Assembly: GCA_029783825.1 (NCBI GenBank)
Contig: JAREIK010016265.1
Coordinates: 1-64,000, forward strand
Direction: 5' to 3'
DNA length: 64,000 nucleotides
Source of the DNA: Sapria himalayana
Taxonomy: Eukaryota; Streptophyta; Magnoliopsida; Malpighiales; Rafflesiaceae
Shown here: positions 41,401 to 56,000 of the stretch, one piece after another
How positions within the stretch are numbered: position 1 is the first letter of the stretch
Layout: each line of letters opens with the position of its first letter
Notes under the pieces: model-generated
The model's input: the letters and a program-made list of their open reading frames with translations, nothing else
Told to the model about the DNA's origin: nothing
Databases searched by the model: none
Program-made: the position numbers and the translations under genes

Positions 41401-43979
41401 TATGTTGTCGCACATAAAACATATCTTGTATAAGCTCTCTAATATTAATCTTTTGAATTATGTTAAAGTAATTACTTTTATTAAGTAAGATACAAATATT
41501 TTATTTGACACATCTGTTTATTAACTCAATTATGTACAAGAGAATTATATTAAAGATTAATTATTTATATATTACTATACCTAATATTATCTATGCATAT
41601 AGTATATTTCAATGTTCCCTAAATTTTATATATGACACCCACCATCATCTAGCTCTATGCATATCTAGATATGTAAAAAAATCTGTAAGATTAAGTATCT
41701 CAAATAGTGATCATGAATATTTTCAATTAATTAAAAAATTTAAATTTTATTTGAACCTTTGTTTACACAAACATAAGATATACTTAATCTCTCATATGGA
41801 TTTGTCATTGCATTATTGAGTCACTAGGCAAACAACTAGTCGAGTATTTAAATTTTACAAGTAAACAGCTTGGTTAAGCCACTAGGCCATGTTATACAAA
41901 TTTTTTGGAATTAGAAGTGAAGTCACATCAAATTGGATATTTGTCATTGCCCACTTGAATCCCAACACATATGGATCATTACCACATTATATATTCCTCT
42001 AGCAAATTATTTATCTGATATAATCAAGAAAAACATCTAAATATAGTCATTTATTACTCTTTTCTTTCAAACTTAACATTATTCATATTGACGTACTAGT
42101 GTGACGAGGGTGTTATAGCTTTCATGATTTTTTTAGTAAACCTATCAATCAAAAATCAAGAGTAAGAGGAAGCAAAACAAGAATTAAAATTATTAAAAGA
42201 TTAGAACAAGCCCTTATTGAATAGGAAAAGGAATTCAATATACTGCTACCTATAAATCTAATAGGTAAGACTAATAGATAATTATAATTGTCAATTTATC
42301 AAATGCAAAAATTTAACAAGTAATAATATCACATCTTAGTTCATAATACCCAACATGTGTCCGGAAAGTCTATTAATAAATTCACTATATTACACCCAAT
42401 CCTCGTATAATATATCTGCTAATGTGTAGTTTAGGAAGTAAAAAGCATAGAGGAGCTCTATAGTCAAAAATAATAGTGTCAATGATTGTATATTAATGAT
42501 TAATCTTTGCCCAAAAAAGACTGCTATTATATAAAAGTGAATATGATAATAAATGATTCAATTGTTAGTTCATAAATTAAGTTATGAATCCCAAAAACCT
42601 ACTAAGAATATGCTTCATCTCTCAACTTTTATTATATAATATTAGAAACACTCATACACAATCCAACTTGTTTAAACTTTGATTCATCCATATTCAAGAA
42701 TATTAGAACAACAAATTGTACAAGAAACACAAAACTGTTGGGTCAACTAGAGTTGGCACACCCAAACATTATTTTGAAGCAAGGCCTCAGACACTAACGA
42801 TTTCATGAAATTAAGCTTTGTGATCACTAGCAATGGTTACAACATGACTCATGGTTACAGCAGAGGGATAACCTTCTGTCGAACAAAAATGATAAAAGGC
42901 ACATTCTATTGATCTCAAACATTAATATATAATACATTAGAACAACTGTATCCTGCAGGCACTCCAAAACCCGTACAAAGTTCGACATAAAACATGCAGA
43001 TTCATCTAAAGATAAACATGATAACAATAATCTAAACAACACACAACTGCAAATCACCTTGTAAAATTCAGAAGACTCGCCCAACTGAGCATCAGGCCAC
43101 TTTCTTGCATCAAGATGCAAAATTAAATTGGGATCCATATTTACAATGACAACCTGCAAGCACAGAATAGTGAAAAGACAGAATGATAACAAAAGGTTAT
43201 AGGAAGGAATATCATATAATATACATCCAAACCTTCAGAGGACGTAGAACAACCATTGTTTGAGGTGCAGTCTTGTTTAGTTCTTCTCTTATATAATGCT
43301 CGAGACATTCCAAGTGGATCAGACTGCCATCACTACAAGATAAAAGGTCATTATATATTATTACAGAGGGATATCCCTAGTTTCTTTAATGAAGCCTACA
43401 TGGATTATACCTTCTAGTAATTCCAATTCCTTGAACAAAAGCATTGATTGCAGTAGCAGTTACACCTCTACGCCTTAAACCAGCAAGTGTCATGAGACGA
43501 GGATCATCCCAACCATCAACATAATTGTTGGTCACCAAAAAATTTAACTATTGAAGACAGATGATCACCAGCACACACTTTAAAAAGTTCAGAACTTTAA
43601 CAACTTAACAATTGAAAAGGCATCGCCTCACCTTACGTTTCGATAGTACATTATTAGAAACATTCAACCGTGAGTATTCCCAGACATTAGGCTGGTATAG
43701 ATCCAATGCATTTAGCAACCAGTAATAAGAAGCACGTCGGGTTTCAAATTCTAGCGTGCACAACTAAAAATTCGATGAACAATAGAGAGAATAAGAGAAG
43801 ATATTATCGTACCACAGCCAATAAGAGAAGATATTACAAATTTGATGAAATATAACATGATCCATAATAAGCACATTTTTATGAATCACAATCTGTTAAT
43901 CAAATTAGTTTGATGTTAGAGGTTGCTTAGTGTTAAACATAATTAACTACAAATAAATAAATATATAAATAAATAAATA

Positions 43980-44025
<46 letters not shown>

Positions 44026-47000
44026 GGTTCTTGTTATATTTCATCAAGAATGAAACAATATGATAAAACTAAAAATTATTCAATACCCAAACAAAAATTT
44101 TCAACAAGGGTGGGATTAAGTAGATATTTAACATGAAGAGTGGATACAAAGAATAATCCCCTTGGAGAGTGGGGCAAAACTATAAAAATTCACCAATAAT
44201 ACATTTTTTGGGAAAATACCAAATATAGCCTCGACAATTCTTTCTCGGAATTCAACACATTGTAAACTGGATCATTGAAAAAACATGCAAGTGGTAGAAT
44301 TGAACCGGTGAACAATTACGTCAACCCTAAATTTAATTGATTTTTTAACAGTCTTCTCATATTTTCTATGAATTCAAGCATCCATCCAAACATGAAGTCG
44401 GTGTAATAATAAAAGAAAACAAAATTCACTAGCCAGGACATGGGGTAATAACCACATAATAATGGTAGTGAAGGACAATGGGTATCATAGCATCAACATT
44501 ACCAACTCAAACAATAAGTCAAATAAAGGCTATTGAATTTTGATTTTACTAAGTATTGATAGTAACCATGTAAGTATGTGTGATCCTGCTAAAATTTCTA
44601 AGGTTGAAAATGGAGACCAAGATGTACAATATCAGTCAAAGCCACATATTCATCGGAACCACACAAAATTCCAAATTGCAATCTTTTTTTAATAATTTGT
44701 AATTTGAAAAATAAAGTTAAAGAGTATACTTGTTTTGTCAATTCTACTCACCCTAGAGGTGTCAACCGGGCCGGGCCGGGCCGGCGCGGCCCGATGCACG
44801 GCACGGTTCAGCCATGCCTGGGCCGGCCTGGCACGGAAAAATTCCGTGCCCGGGTTAGGCACGAGCCGTGCCGTGCCGTGCCTGACCCGGCACGGCACTC
44901 CGACACGGGTTTGTCCAGTGCCGGGTGCCCCGTGGGCCCGACCCCACGATGCCCCTCCCGCAAAAAAAGACCGCGGGTCTGGTCTGATTCGACCCGACCC
45001 GTGGTCCCCCGTATCCCAAACCACTCGGACAGGCTAGCCCGAGCGGGCCAGGCACGGCACGGTACAGTAACCGTGCCGTGCTGGCCCGGCACGGCGGCAC
45101 GCTCGTGCCCTAAAAATTCGGGCCGGGCCGGCCCGGCCCGTTTGACACCTCTAACTCACCCTTTAGAAAAATTATATTTCATTTCGACCCTTTCTAATAA
45201 TTATCAAACTCAGATCATCCTTTGTAATAATTTCTCCTAAAAAAAGAAGCAAATTTCAATTGAGATGTTAGTAGAAATGTTAGTAAACTAATTTTTGGTA
45301 AGCATGTACACTAAAATAATCAAACCATCAAATACCTTTTTCTTTCAATAAGTAATAATCAATTTTAACATTCATTTTTAGCTAGTGGAATTTTGATACA
45401 AAAATTTATATATTTCATAAATTATTAACATTAAATTGAGATATCAATCACATCCAATAAGTATGACATAAAATACCATTTAAGTAGTTGTCTTTACCTT
45501 CAAACTATATTTAAAAATTATTTATTTCTCTCATTACTCTAAGAAACAAAATTAAATCTTAATGAAATACAAGATTATATAATATAATTCACACATGTGA
45601 CAGTCAGAACAAACCTCAATAATATATGCAATGATTTTTTTTATTATTTTTTATTATATTTTTTTCTTTATATTTTTTTTGAAATGTTATTAGAGCGCTC
45701 AATATATGAGTTACCCCAAGTATGTTTATTTTCATTTTAAATTTTAGATTTCACATATATTGTATTGAGTATTTGGTTATGGTTAGAGGTTTTTTATTTG
45801 TGTGCTTGGTTATTACACGGCAACAAAGCTAGGGTTTGTAAACCTTAAAAAATTAGGATAGGCATGTGCAATGTACTAGAGGATAGGCACATGATGATGT
45901 GGCACATGCCTATTATGTGAATATGTTGGAACATGTGTGGCAGTGTGTAACAAGGTGTCAACAATACAATAGTAGATTTATGTAGTGTGGACACATTGCT
46001 GCATGCAAGAGGAGTAGTTTGAAATCAAGACGCCACCTCACTTTTGACATCAATTCAGTGGTACAGTGTGTGTACATGTGATAGCAATCATGAAAGTGAT
46101 GCACATAAAGTAGTTAAATATAAACAATGTAACTTTTTATAATAACCATAAGAAGAATATGTAGAAGAAACACCCACCTAGCTTGGGGGTTGATTGTACA
46201 TTAAATGTATATTATATTGTGAAAAAACACATGGATAGATATATATTTTTTATTCATGTGGTAGCATTCTTGACAAGCACTAATATTGTAGTCTATCTCC
46301 ATTATATTTGTCCATTATATAAAAGTATGAGGTGTACATTATTTTTTTCTCATTTTAATGTGTAACATAGTATTACAGTCATATGTGAGTAAGGGTTTAC
46401 CAACCCTAGAAGAGACACATAGGCACTCAATAAGTCAAACAAAAAACATTTTTTTTTTGTTCTAAAGCACCGACACACGATGGTGATAACAGCGAGTGCA
46501 CAGTTGTGGTAGATGATGCACGTAATGATTGAAGCATTAGCATGTGCAGTGGTGAATGCACAATCTCATGCAGTTAGCAGCAGTAAGTACACAAAGTTTG
46601 CGGCAGTAGGTGCGCGAGGTTCCCGACAGTATGATTTTCATTTTTCACAATGTATGTTTGTTAACATATAGAGGTGAAAATAGAACCGAGCAACCTAGGC
46701 AAGGCCCGAATTGGGAATGCCAGGCCTGACACGGCATGGTACAAAACCATGCCTGGACCTGGACAATGTCAGCCACAGACAAATTGTACCATGATGGGTT
46801 GGAAGTTGGAACCAGTCGTACCACATGCTATTTCAGGCACGATCAACTTGCCAGACCAAGTAGCATAGTCCGTGATGGGTTGTGCCAAACCAGGTGGCAC
46901 AATCAGTCTTGGGTCATGCCTCATGAGATAACCATTTGACCTAGAAAAAATTTTAAAAAAAAATTTCAGCCACATAAAATGGATTCGACTTACATGGCAT

Positions 47001-50000
47001 GGCCATTGTGATTTTCATGCAACAAGCACTAAAAACAACAGCGACAAGCACGGCAGGTCGCTTTCGCTGTCGCTGCATTAAAAAAATAATTTAAAAAAAA
47101 ATCAAGGATAGATTATTTTCAATGGCAACATAGAACAAATTCAAAAACTATCATATTTTTGGCATAAATAAACAAAAAAAAATTTAAAAAGAATAACAAA
47201 AATAAAATTTAAAAAATATTTTCTTATCTTTATAAATAAAGATTAAGAAATTTAAAATTTTCATTTTATATTTTTTCTAATCATACACTCTCTCCTCTTT
47301 GCTATCACCTCCTCTAAAATAGTGAAATATGACTATTTTTTTTTATTTTTTGTTTTGATATTTAATTTACATATGCAACATATACGGTGCAACTTAGAAA
47401 TTACAAATAAAATTAGGCAATGGATAGTATTTTATAACGAAGTAGTTACCGTTCATTTTTTTTTTGTGAATTTTTATTTTTAATTAGGTTTATTTATTAA
47501 TTAAAAATATTTAAAAAATAATAAATAATAAATATAATGATAATGAATCTGAAAATAAAATAAATATAAAATAACAATGATAACTCTATCAAAAGATCCA
47601 AGACCGAAATTAGATTTTCTTCAATAATCTCGACTAAAAGCTAAGTATCACCTATAAAATAAAAAATTAGATAAACTTAAATAAAATAGACGCACTTTAT
47701 TACATATAAGGGTGTGTGTGGTACTTTAAGAGATATTCAAATAAATATACAAAAAAATATGATTCATTAGATCTGAGGAAAACATAACTCAACAGTAAGA
47801 TCTTTTCAAATTGGATGTAATTCAAGTTTATCTTTGTTTATCCTCTTCAAATACCATAATAATTTTGAAAAAGAAAACATAACCAAATTGATTATGATTA
47901 TTGATCTTCTAATTAAATTATCATAAAATCCTAAGATAATCAATATTATGTAGACTTATTTCCAACTTGCTCGTCATAAGATTATTAGGTCAACAAGTAA
48001 AATTGACATAATAAAATATTATAATTTAAAAAAATAATTAATAACTAACAAATTTAAAAAATATAATAAAATAATATCTGTGATATATGATATCTAAATT
48101 TATCGTAATGATGTATCATTCCCAAGCCTAATCACTTATTATGTAAATTCAAAAAAAAAAACATAACAAACAAATTTTAAGATATTCAAAAATTCTCATA
48201 CTAATAGTAGCCCTTCCACATAAGTGTATAACAAGAATCATTAAGAAATATGATATCCATAATAAAATATTTATTATTACATTTAATAATACTTCTAATA
48301 ATAAAATAACTATTTATATGTCTGTTAAAACTATTAAAGATGAACAATTAAGTAAAATTTTTCACATTAAAGACTTATATCAAGTAATTAACCTAATTAT
48401 ATATGCAGAAATGAAAAGTATTTCTCTCGCATTAAAAAAAATAAAAAATGAATTAAAATAACATAGGAAAGCCTACCAAACATTAAGAGTTAACATTCTT
48501 TATTTGTCTATGGACCTAATAAAGAAAAAAATTCAAACAAATTTGAGTCTGTTGAAATTATATTTGTCTTATGTTGAAGTCATATGTTAATTACCAACAT
48601 ATGATGCCAAACTATGCAATAACAATAGTGACAAACTTATTATTAATTACTAAAACTAGAATACATGAATTTCTTTTATTATATCAGACACAATTTAAAT
48701 TATACCTACCACATACACTAATTGATAATTCACGTGATGTTTAATTTTTATATACGATTATGATGTAATAATATTATATTATCATTATTTTTGTCTATCA
48801 TTTATTTAAGATTGTCATTATGATTTATGCATTATCAATGTATTATACTTGTCATCTTGACTTATGTCTCACGTTATCATACATTACAAATGTATATCAT
48901 TCAGTATATGCATCTAAGTTTGTCTTTATTTATGAAATAGAATAATTTTTTTTATTTAAATCAAACATGATTACAAATTTGGAGTGCCAAATTCTTTTTC
49001 AATTATGAATTTCATTATAATTTTTTGAAATATAATATTTTTATTAAATAATTCAATAAAAAATTATATTTTATATAAATTTTAAATTTTATTTAAATTT
49101 ATAATTTCTATAGAAAATGACATGATCCATCATGAATCGACGCAAACTGACACGAACTGGTAAGGCCCATCATAGCCCAACATTAATGAGGGCCAAAATG
49201 ATTGTGTTGAGCCAGATGTTTGGCTTCTCATGTTGTATCTGGCATGATATGGTTACGTGACTAAGTCACACTGAAGTAGGTCTTGCCAGCACAACACAAT
49301 CCAATTGATAACTCTTTAGCGAACCTAAAAAAATTTCAAATGAATATCAAATACTATTAGAATTATATCTATCTTATATTAAAATCATGTATTGACTATC
49401 AGCATATAATTTCTAACTATGTCAATATAAAGAGTGATAATCTTATTATTGATGATTTAAATTATTAGATAAAAATTTTATTTTACTAATTCTTAAAAAA
49501 ATTTTATGACACGAATATATATGTTCATTTGTGTTCACTCTCATTACTTACATCACACATGAAAGTGTACTCAACATTATTACTATATTTAGTATGTATA
49601 AAAGACATCGTGATTTTAGTGTTATAACTATTAAAATAAAAATCAACTATTTAGAATATTAATCCTCCATTTCTTTTTTATTTGCTTGGATATTTGTATG
49701 GGCCTTTGGAATAAGATAGAATGGATACAAAATATATAAAGATATATATATATATATATATTAACCTACATGAATCAAGAATATAAATCTGATGATTAGA
49801 TTTAAAAAAAATAACTAATATGTTTACATATTACAATATTAGGTATTGTAATTATAATGAGACTTCAAGTAAGGATATTAACATTATATTTGAAATCAAT
49901 ACATTTTCTATTTAATTAGCAAGAGACATAACAATAATATATTTTGAATAGATGCAAACTAACTTAATACTTAAATATTAATTATTATTTTATGCTATTA

Positions 50001-53000
50001 CATGATGATAATAAAAATTTAAATATATTAAAATTGATAAAAATCATACAAATCTAATTATCATATAATATTTATGAAGACATGTAAACTATTGATATAT
50101 TCGGTGTCAAGCATAGTATCTTAGAGTTAACTTTTTTTATAGCCGTGATTATTATTTCAAATAAGAGATTATGACTATGAATAACTATCATAGAAATGCT
50201 TTCAAGCTTAACAAACTGAAAATATAAAAATAAATATTCAAGATAAAATAAAAATGTTACCAATAGATGATAACTAATGCAACGATATCGAAAATATTGA
50301 GACTAGCATAAACTTTAAAATTAGACGTGAGAATCCAAATCATACTACTCTCACAAATTATCACGATATTAGACTTAATTACTCAAAGGACTGACATGAA
50401 ATGCAATATGTATTTATCTTGTTCTTATACTTTTTAACTTTTTAAATTTATTGATGTTTATTATAAGATATCATAATGATCACAAAGAAAACAAATATAT
50501 ACTTTTTTATTAAGTTATAAATTTACAAATTTGATTCATTTTAATTTATATTGCAGTGAAGTACAGTTTAATTTTAATATTTATATTTTTAAAAAAATAA
50601 AAATTTACTTGAACGTTTAAACTTAGAAGAAAAAAACTAGTGCAAACCGAATGGGCAGCACCTCAACCGCACAATGACGCCAAAACTGGCATTGCATTGA
50701 TCACTCTATCTATAATTTTGCTGCTAGTGGGATGTTGGTGCATAGTGCCCACTAAAATAGTGAGAGTGAGGATGATCGATTTAGAAATAAATGTCATTGG
50801 GTCATGTTAGATTGACCAACAATGTGGTCATACCAGCACAGGACTAGAAAGTCTATTCATAGTCAATATGTTTTGTACATTTTAATGCAATATGCATATG
50901 ATAATTTAATATGACATCTAAGAGATAAGCTATATAACTTCTCTCCAAATATGTTTCAAAACATTTTTTTTTCATTTACGAGTATTCGAATTGTCTCAAT
51001 TAGATATTTATTTTTTCTTTCAACCATCTCATTTTGTTGGAGTATCTCAGCATATAATCTCATTATCCATACAATATATGTTAAATTAGTGTAACAAATA
51101 TTCTAATATATTATCACTTCAAAATATTTTATTTTTATTGTTGGGGAGAAGAGGCACAGACACATCAAATCTTAGTGGGGGAGGCATGAGTGTTTGACAT
51201 GCTTAAGCTGGACTTACACAGATGCATGCATCTTGGGAGAGGCATTGTGATGTCTGAGCTATAGACACATCTTTAATAACTATAATTCAAAAAGACTCTT
51301 GTAATATTATGTCATCTAGTTCTAAATAAGACTCCCCTACTTGAGAATCATCACTTCCTTTAGACTTGGTATAGTCTGAATTTGTAAATAAATATGATAA
51401 ATCTATGAGATTAACATCATGCTTTGTACCAACATAATCTGATATGCCTGATGGATGACCCACTCTTCTAGCTGATAGTCAATGCATGGTTATAGGTAAG
51501 AGAGGAAATGTAATTGATCGTGTACAATATTTGAATTCATACTTTTCATATGCTCGTTAAAAAATATAATATTTGGACTCACTAAATTTTACCAATCTAT
51601 GATAAAAAATACTTAAACCTTTTTTTGTATGATAGAATATTTAAAAAAAACCATTATTCAAGACACTAGATATCAGTTTATTTCATGCTAAAGAATGATC
51701 ATAGACAAAATAAATATATCAAAAAATTCTAAGAAATAATCTAAATAACTTCACCCCTGAAATGTTACTGAACAGTTTTTAATTTTTTATATTTAAAAAT
51801 ATTTGAGCCGTCTCAATCATGTCAATTTTTCCTTTTAACCATCTCATTTTAATGGGGTGTCTCAGCCTCAGCATATAATCTCATGTTAAATTAGTCTAAC
51901 AAATATTCTAATACATTGTAACTTTTTATTTTTTTTAATATTTTTATATAATTAAGCTTTTATTAATTTATAAAAAATAAAAAAAAAATCATGAAAGATA
52001 TATATTCAATTATATCTCAAATAATTATTAACAAACATCATCAGATATATTAATCATTCTTTGGTCATATCTCAATTAGGCCTACATCAACAAATATCAT
52101 TAGATATATTCAAATGTATCAGATCGAATGAATGTTTATTCAAATTAAACTAAGGTATAGAATAGGAAGCTCTCATAAGATATCCTAGCATACATGGCTC
52201 ACACTCTATGATTGAAACTCTTGAGAATATAGTAAATTATTTTCAATTTGACCAGTGATTCATTTCTAAGCTAAGAATGTACAAGAAACGAGTTCAAAAT
52301 ACTAATACATCTAGATGTGAATCATACCATATAAAGAGAGAGCATATTATTCAATATGCTCAATCCCAAATAGACTATTTCGTTAAGTATACCAATTATG
52401 CAAATAAACATTAGTAAAAATAAATACAAAATTAAAATCTAGTTGTTTGAAAAAATAACTTACAAAATATAAACTAACAAAAAAAATCATAAAAATGTAT
52501 GACAAGAAAAAGTAACAGATTCAAAATAAATAATATAATAGTTAATGACTATTAAGCATTTTCCACTGCTGATAAAAATATTCTCAGAACAAAAAAAAAC
52601 ATAGAAAATAATATAGTATTACCGTTGATAAACAAAATTGCTATTTTATCGATAATCCAGAAATTTAAAGTGAGAACAGAAATAAAACAAATAGTATTAC
52701 CTGAAAGAAATAAATGATTACTTTAAAGATAAATTTTATATACACATCGCTAGTAAATATCATGATGAATGAACTTAATAAAAATCTAAAGAATGGCTAC
52801 AATAGTCAGCTTAGAGGCGTCAAACGGGCCGGACTAAGCTGGTCAGACCCATTTTTTTCGGGCCCGACCTAGCTGGCGTGCCGTGTCATGCACGACACGC
52901 TACAGTATCATGTCGTGCATGGCATGACACAATCCCTCGGAGGTCAGTCCCAACACAGGCCCGTGGCCTGAAGCCACCATAGTTCGGGCTGATTCGGCCC

Positions 53001-56000
53001 AGTTCAGGTCTGCCAATTCAAGTTGAGGCGGTAATTTTTTTAAAAAAAATTAGGGTTTTGACCTACGGCGCCATTAGGCCGTCGCTCATCGAGCCTCGTC
53101 GAGCCTCACCCGTCAAGTGTCAACTCGTTGTTCCCCCATCATGACCATGATCGGTGCATGATCGCCCGTGTCATGCCCACATGCCTGGCATAGTACTTGG
53201 GTTGAAATCTCTCGTCCTGACATAGCACGTGGGCTGAAATCCCTTGGCCTGGTACAACATGATTGATGCCAAGAGTGTGCCTGACACTGGCCCGAGCATG
53301 GCACTGGCCCGAGCACGGCACTGTAGCATGTCGTGCCAGCCCGAACATAATTGAATCGTGTCAGGCCCGGGCCGACCTAGGCCATTTAACAAATCTAAAA
53401 TACTCATACATATAAAAAAAGATATTATAATGGAAAATAAAAGATACAATCCAAACTACTCAATCTCAAATAAATTTTTTATTAAAATTTGTTAATCATG
53501 CAAATAAAAATAAAATAAATATTATATTATCAAGAAAGAAAACTTAAATAATAAACTAACTGAACAATCAAAAAATATAAGACACATAAAAATAGCAAAG
53601 ATTCAAATTAAATAATAAAATAATTAATAATTTGCAAGAATTTTCCAACAACAACAAAAATATTCTTAAAACAAAAAAAAATATTCTTAAAATAAAATAC
53701 TATTACCAATATAATGAAAGTTTGCTCATGTGCCACTAACTTATAATTCATAAGTGAAAACAAGAGTAAAATAACTAGTGATATTTGAAAGAAATAAATA
53801 ATCTATTGCTACTTCAAAAATTAGTTTTGTTTATTATTCTCTAGTAAATATCAAAATTGATAAACTTTGTCAGAACTCCTAGAATGATCAAGTAATCAAC
53901 TTGTATCTCTCACTACTAAAAATATACAACAAATCTAAATTCCAAATATACTTTTTCTCACATCTATTGATCATACAAATAAATATTAATAGAAATAAAA
54001 TAATATCAATTGAATTATCTGAAAAGATAGTTCACATATAATAAATTAACATGAAAATTAAGAGACATGAAATCAAAAAAAATTCAAGTGGACTATTATC
54101 ATAGTTATTAACTTTCAAATATTTGTCATTGGTGATAGTAATATTTTCAGGATAAGAAAATAATATAAAATATAAAATATAATTAACATTGATATAAACA
54201 TTTACTCATGTTCCGATAATCTAAGAGTTCAAAGAAAAAACACAAATATTTGATATTATTGTTCAAAGAAAGAACACAAATATTTGATAAAATATAAAAT
54301 ATAAAATATAAGTAATATTTTTCAAAGAACCTAAAAAAATAGAATGATATGGAGCTACTTTAGAGATGAATTTTATATACGCCTTTTAATAAGTGTCACA
54401 ATTAGAGTGTTAACCGGGCCGAGTGGGAAGAGCACAGCCCGCAGCATGATTTGGTTCAATTGTGCCTATCCCGGAATAGTTCTAAATTGTACCTAGTTAT
54501 GGGTCATGCCACCACAGCAAGGCATGAACCATGTCGTGCCCACCTGCCAGGCACCCATGTCGTACCTGGCATGACATGTGGGCTGAAAACCCTCAACACA
54601 ACATGATTTGTGCCGAGAGTCCGCCCTACACATGCCCGGGAAGGGCACTATAGCATGTCGTGCCGGGCTGCCCAGGCTGCCCGGCCCATTTGACAGCTAT
54701 ATCTATAGGCATGATCCAAAGGCACGATCTACTACCATGCACTGAAACTTGATATGAGTTTCAGGCACGGTTCAATTGGACCACACTTGACATAGATGTT
54801 TATATTTAAAAAAATAATTTTTTTAATAAAAAAATCACCTCACTTATTATATGTGATAAGTTTTTTTTAAATAACTACATGTTTAGTTAAGGACGACCAC
54901 GTGAGTTGGTCCATGCCCGCGCAAGTTTTTTTTAAAATCTCAGATCTACTCAATATTGTTATAATATCAAATATTAGGATTGAATATAAATCTAGTGTCG
55001 CTTCTAGAATTTTCTCAATATTGTATTGTTATGCATTGCTTTAAATTTACAATTCATTATCTTAAAACTAGCTTTATTTTTACTAAACAAATTGTACAAG
55101 TCAAAACATAATATTTCCAAATTACGATATTAAACTATCACATCATTATGTCTTCATGTCCCAACACTAACTTAATCACGACATCATATTTCCATGTCGC
55201 AACACTAAGTCTATCATGACATCATGTTTCTATGTCACGGCATGCACAAGTTTCAAGATGACTCTGCACTTGTTTCCCCCAGAAGGCTAGGCGACCACTC
55301 GCTCAGCAAAGAGCACGACCCTGCCCGACCACCCCACCAATATGATTATCACTCAAGACAATTATTGAAATAGGAATCAATCCCAACATTAATATATTTT
55401 TTGTTTTATTATGATATTGATGAAAATACTCAGCTTATGAGTTGCTCCAATAAGATATATTATTGAGTATTATTAAATTTATATATTATTCTTATAAAGA
55501 TTTGTAAATATTATCATAGCAATACCATTGAGAAAACAAACTCTAGACATATAAGAATTATAAACCCTAAAGAGAGAAAAAACATATATAGTCTTCAATC
55601 AATTATTTCATGAACGAACAAAATAAATAAAGTTAAATATTTATTCCTTAGCGAGATAATTCGGGGCGAAATCATTACTATAATATACATTCATACAGCA
55701 AAGCAGTCATTGAACATCTTCACGAATATCTTAAAGAGACCTCAGCTTACCTTTCACTCCTTCATGCTTGGCATCCTGGATCTTTACAAATATGCTTAAT
55801 GAAGGGTATTACATTTTATACTTGGATTATTTGTTTTTTTTTTCTTTTTATATTTTTGATAGAAAAACTTAATTTATGAGTTACATCAATCATATTTTCC
55901 AATTATATAAATGTTTGATTTGAACAGTATTTTTTATTGTGTGAATATATTTTTATTTTACTGTGGACTAAAATTTAACATATATAATGTGATAAGCATA

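Noticed and set aside
42827..43192. 121-codon minus frame as a separate gene
   Set aside because: It contains GlnRS exon f. The residues before and after are intron read-through beyond good splice sites.
44689..45240. A 178-codon plus-strand frame
   Set aside because: It lies almost wholly in the 400-bp non-autonomous hAT and has the same low-complexity ARPG composition. Five other frames overlap it.
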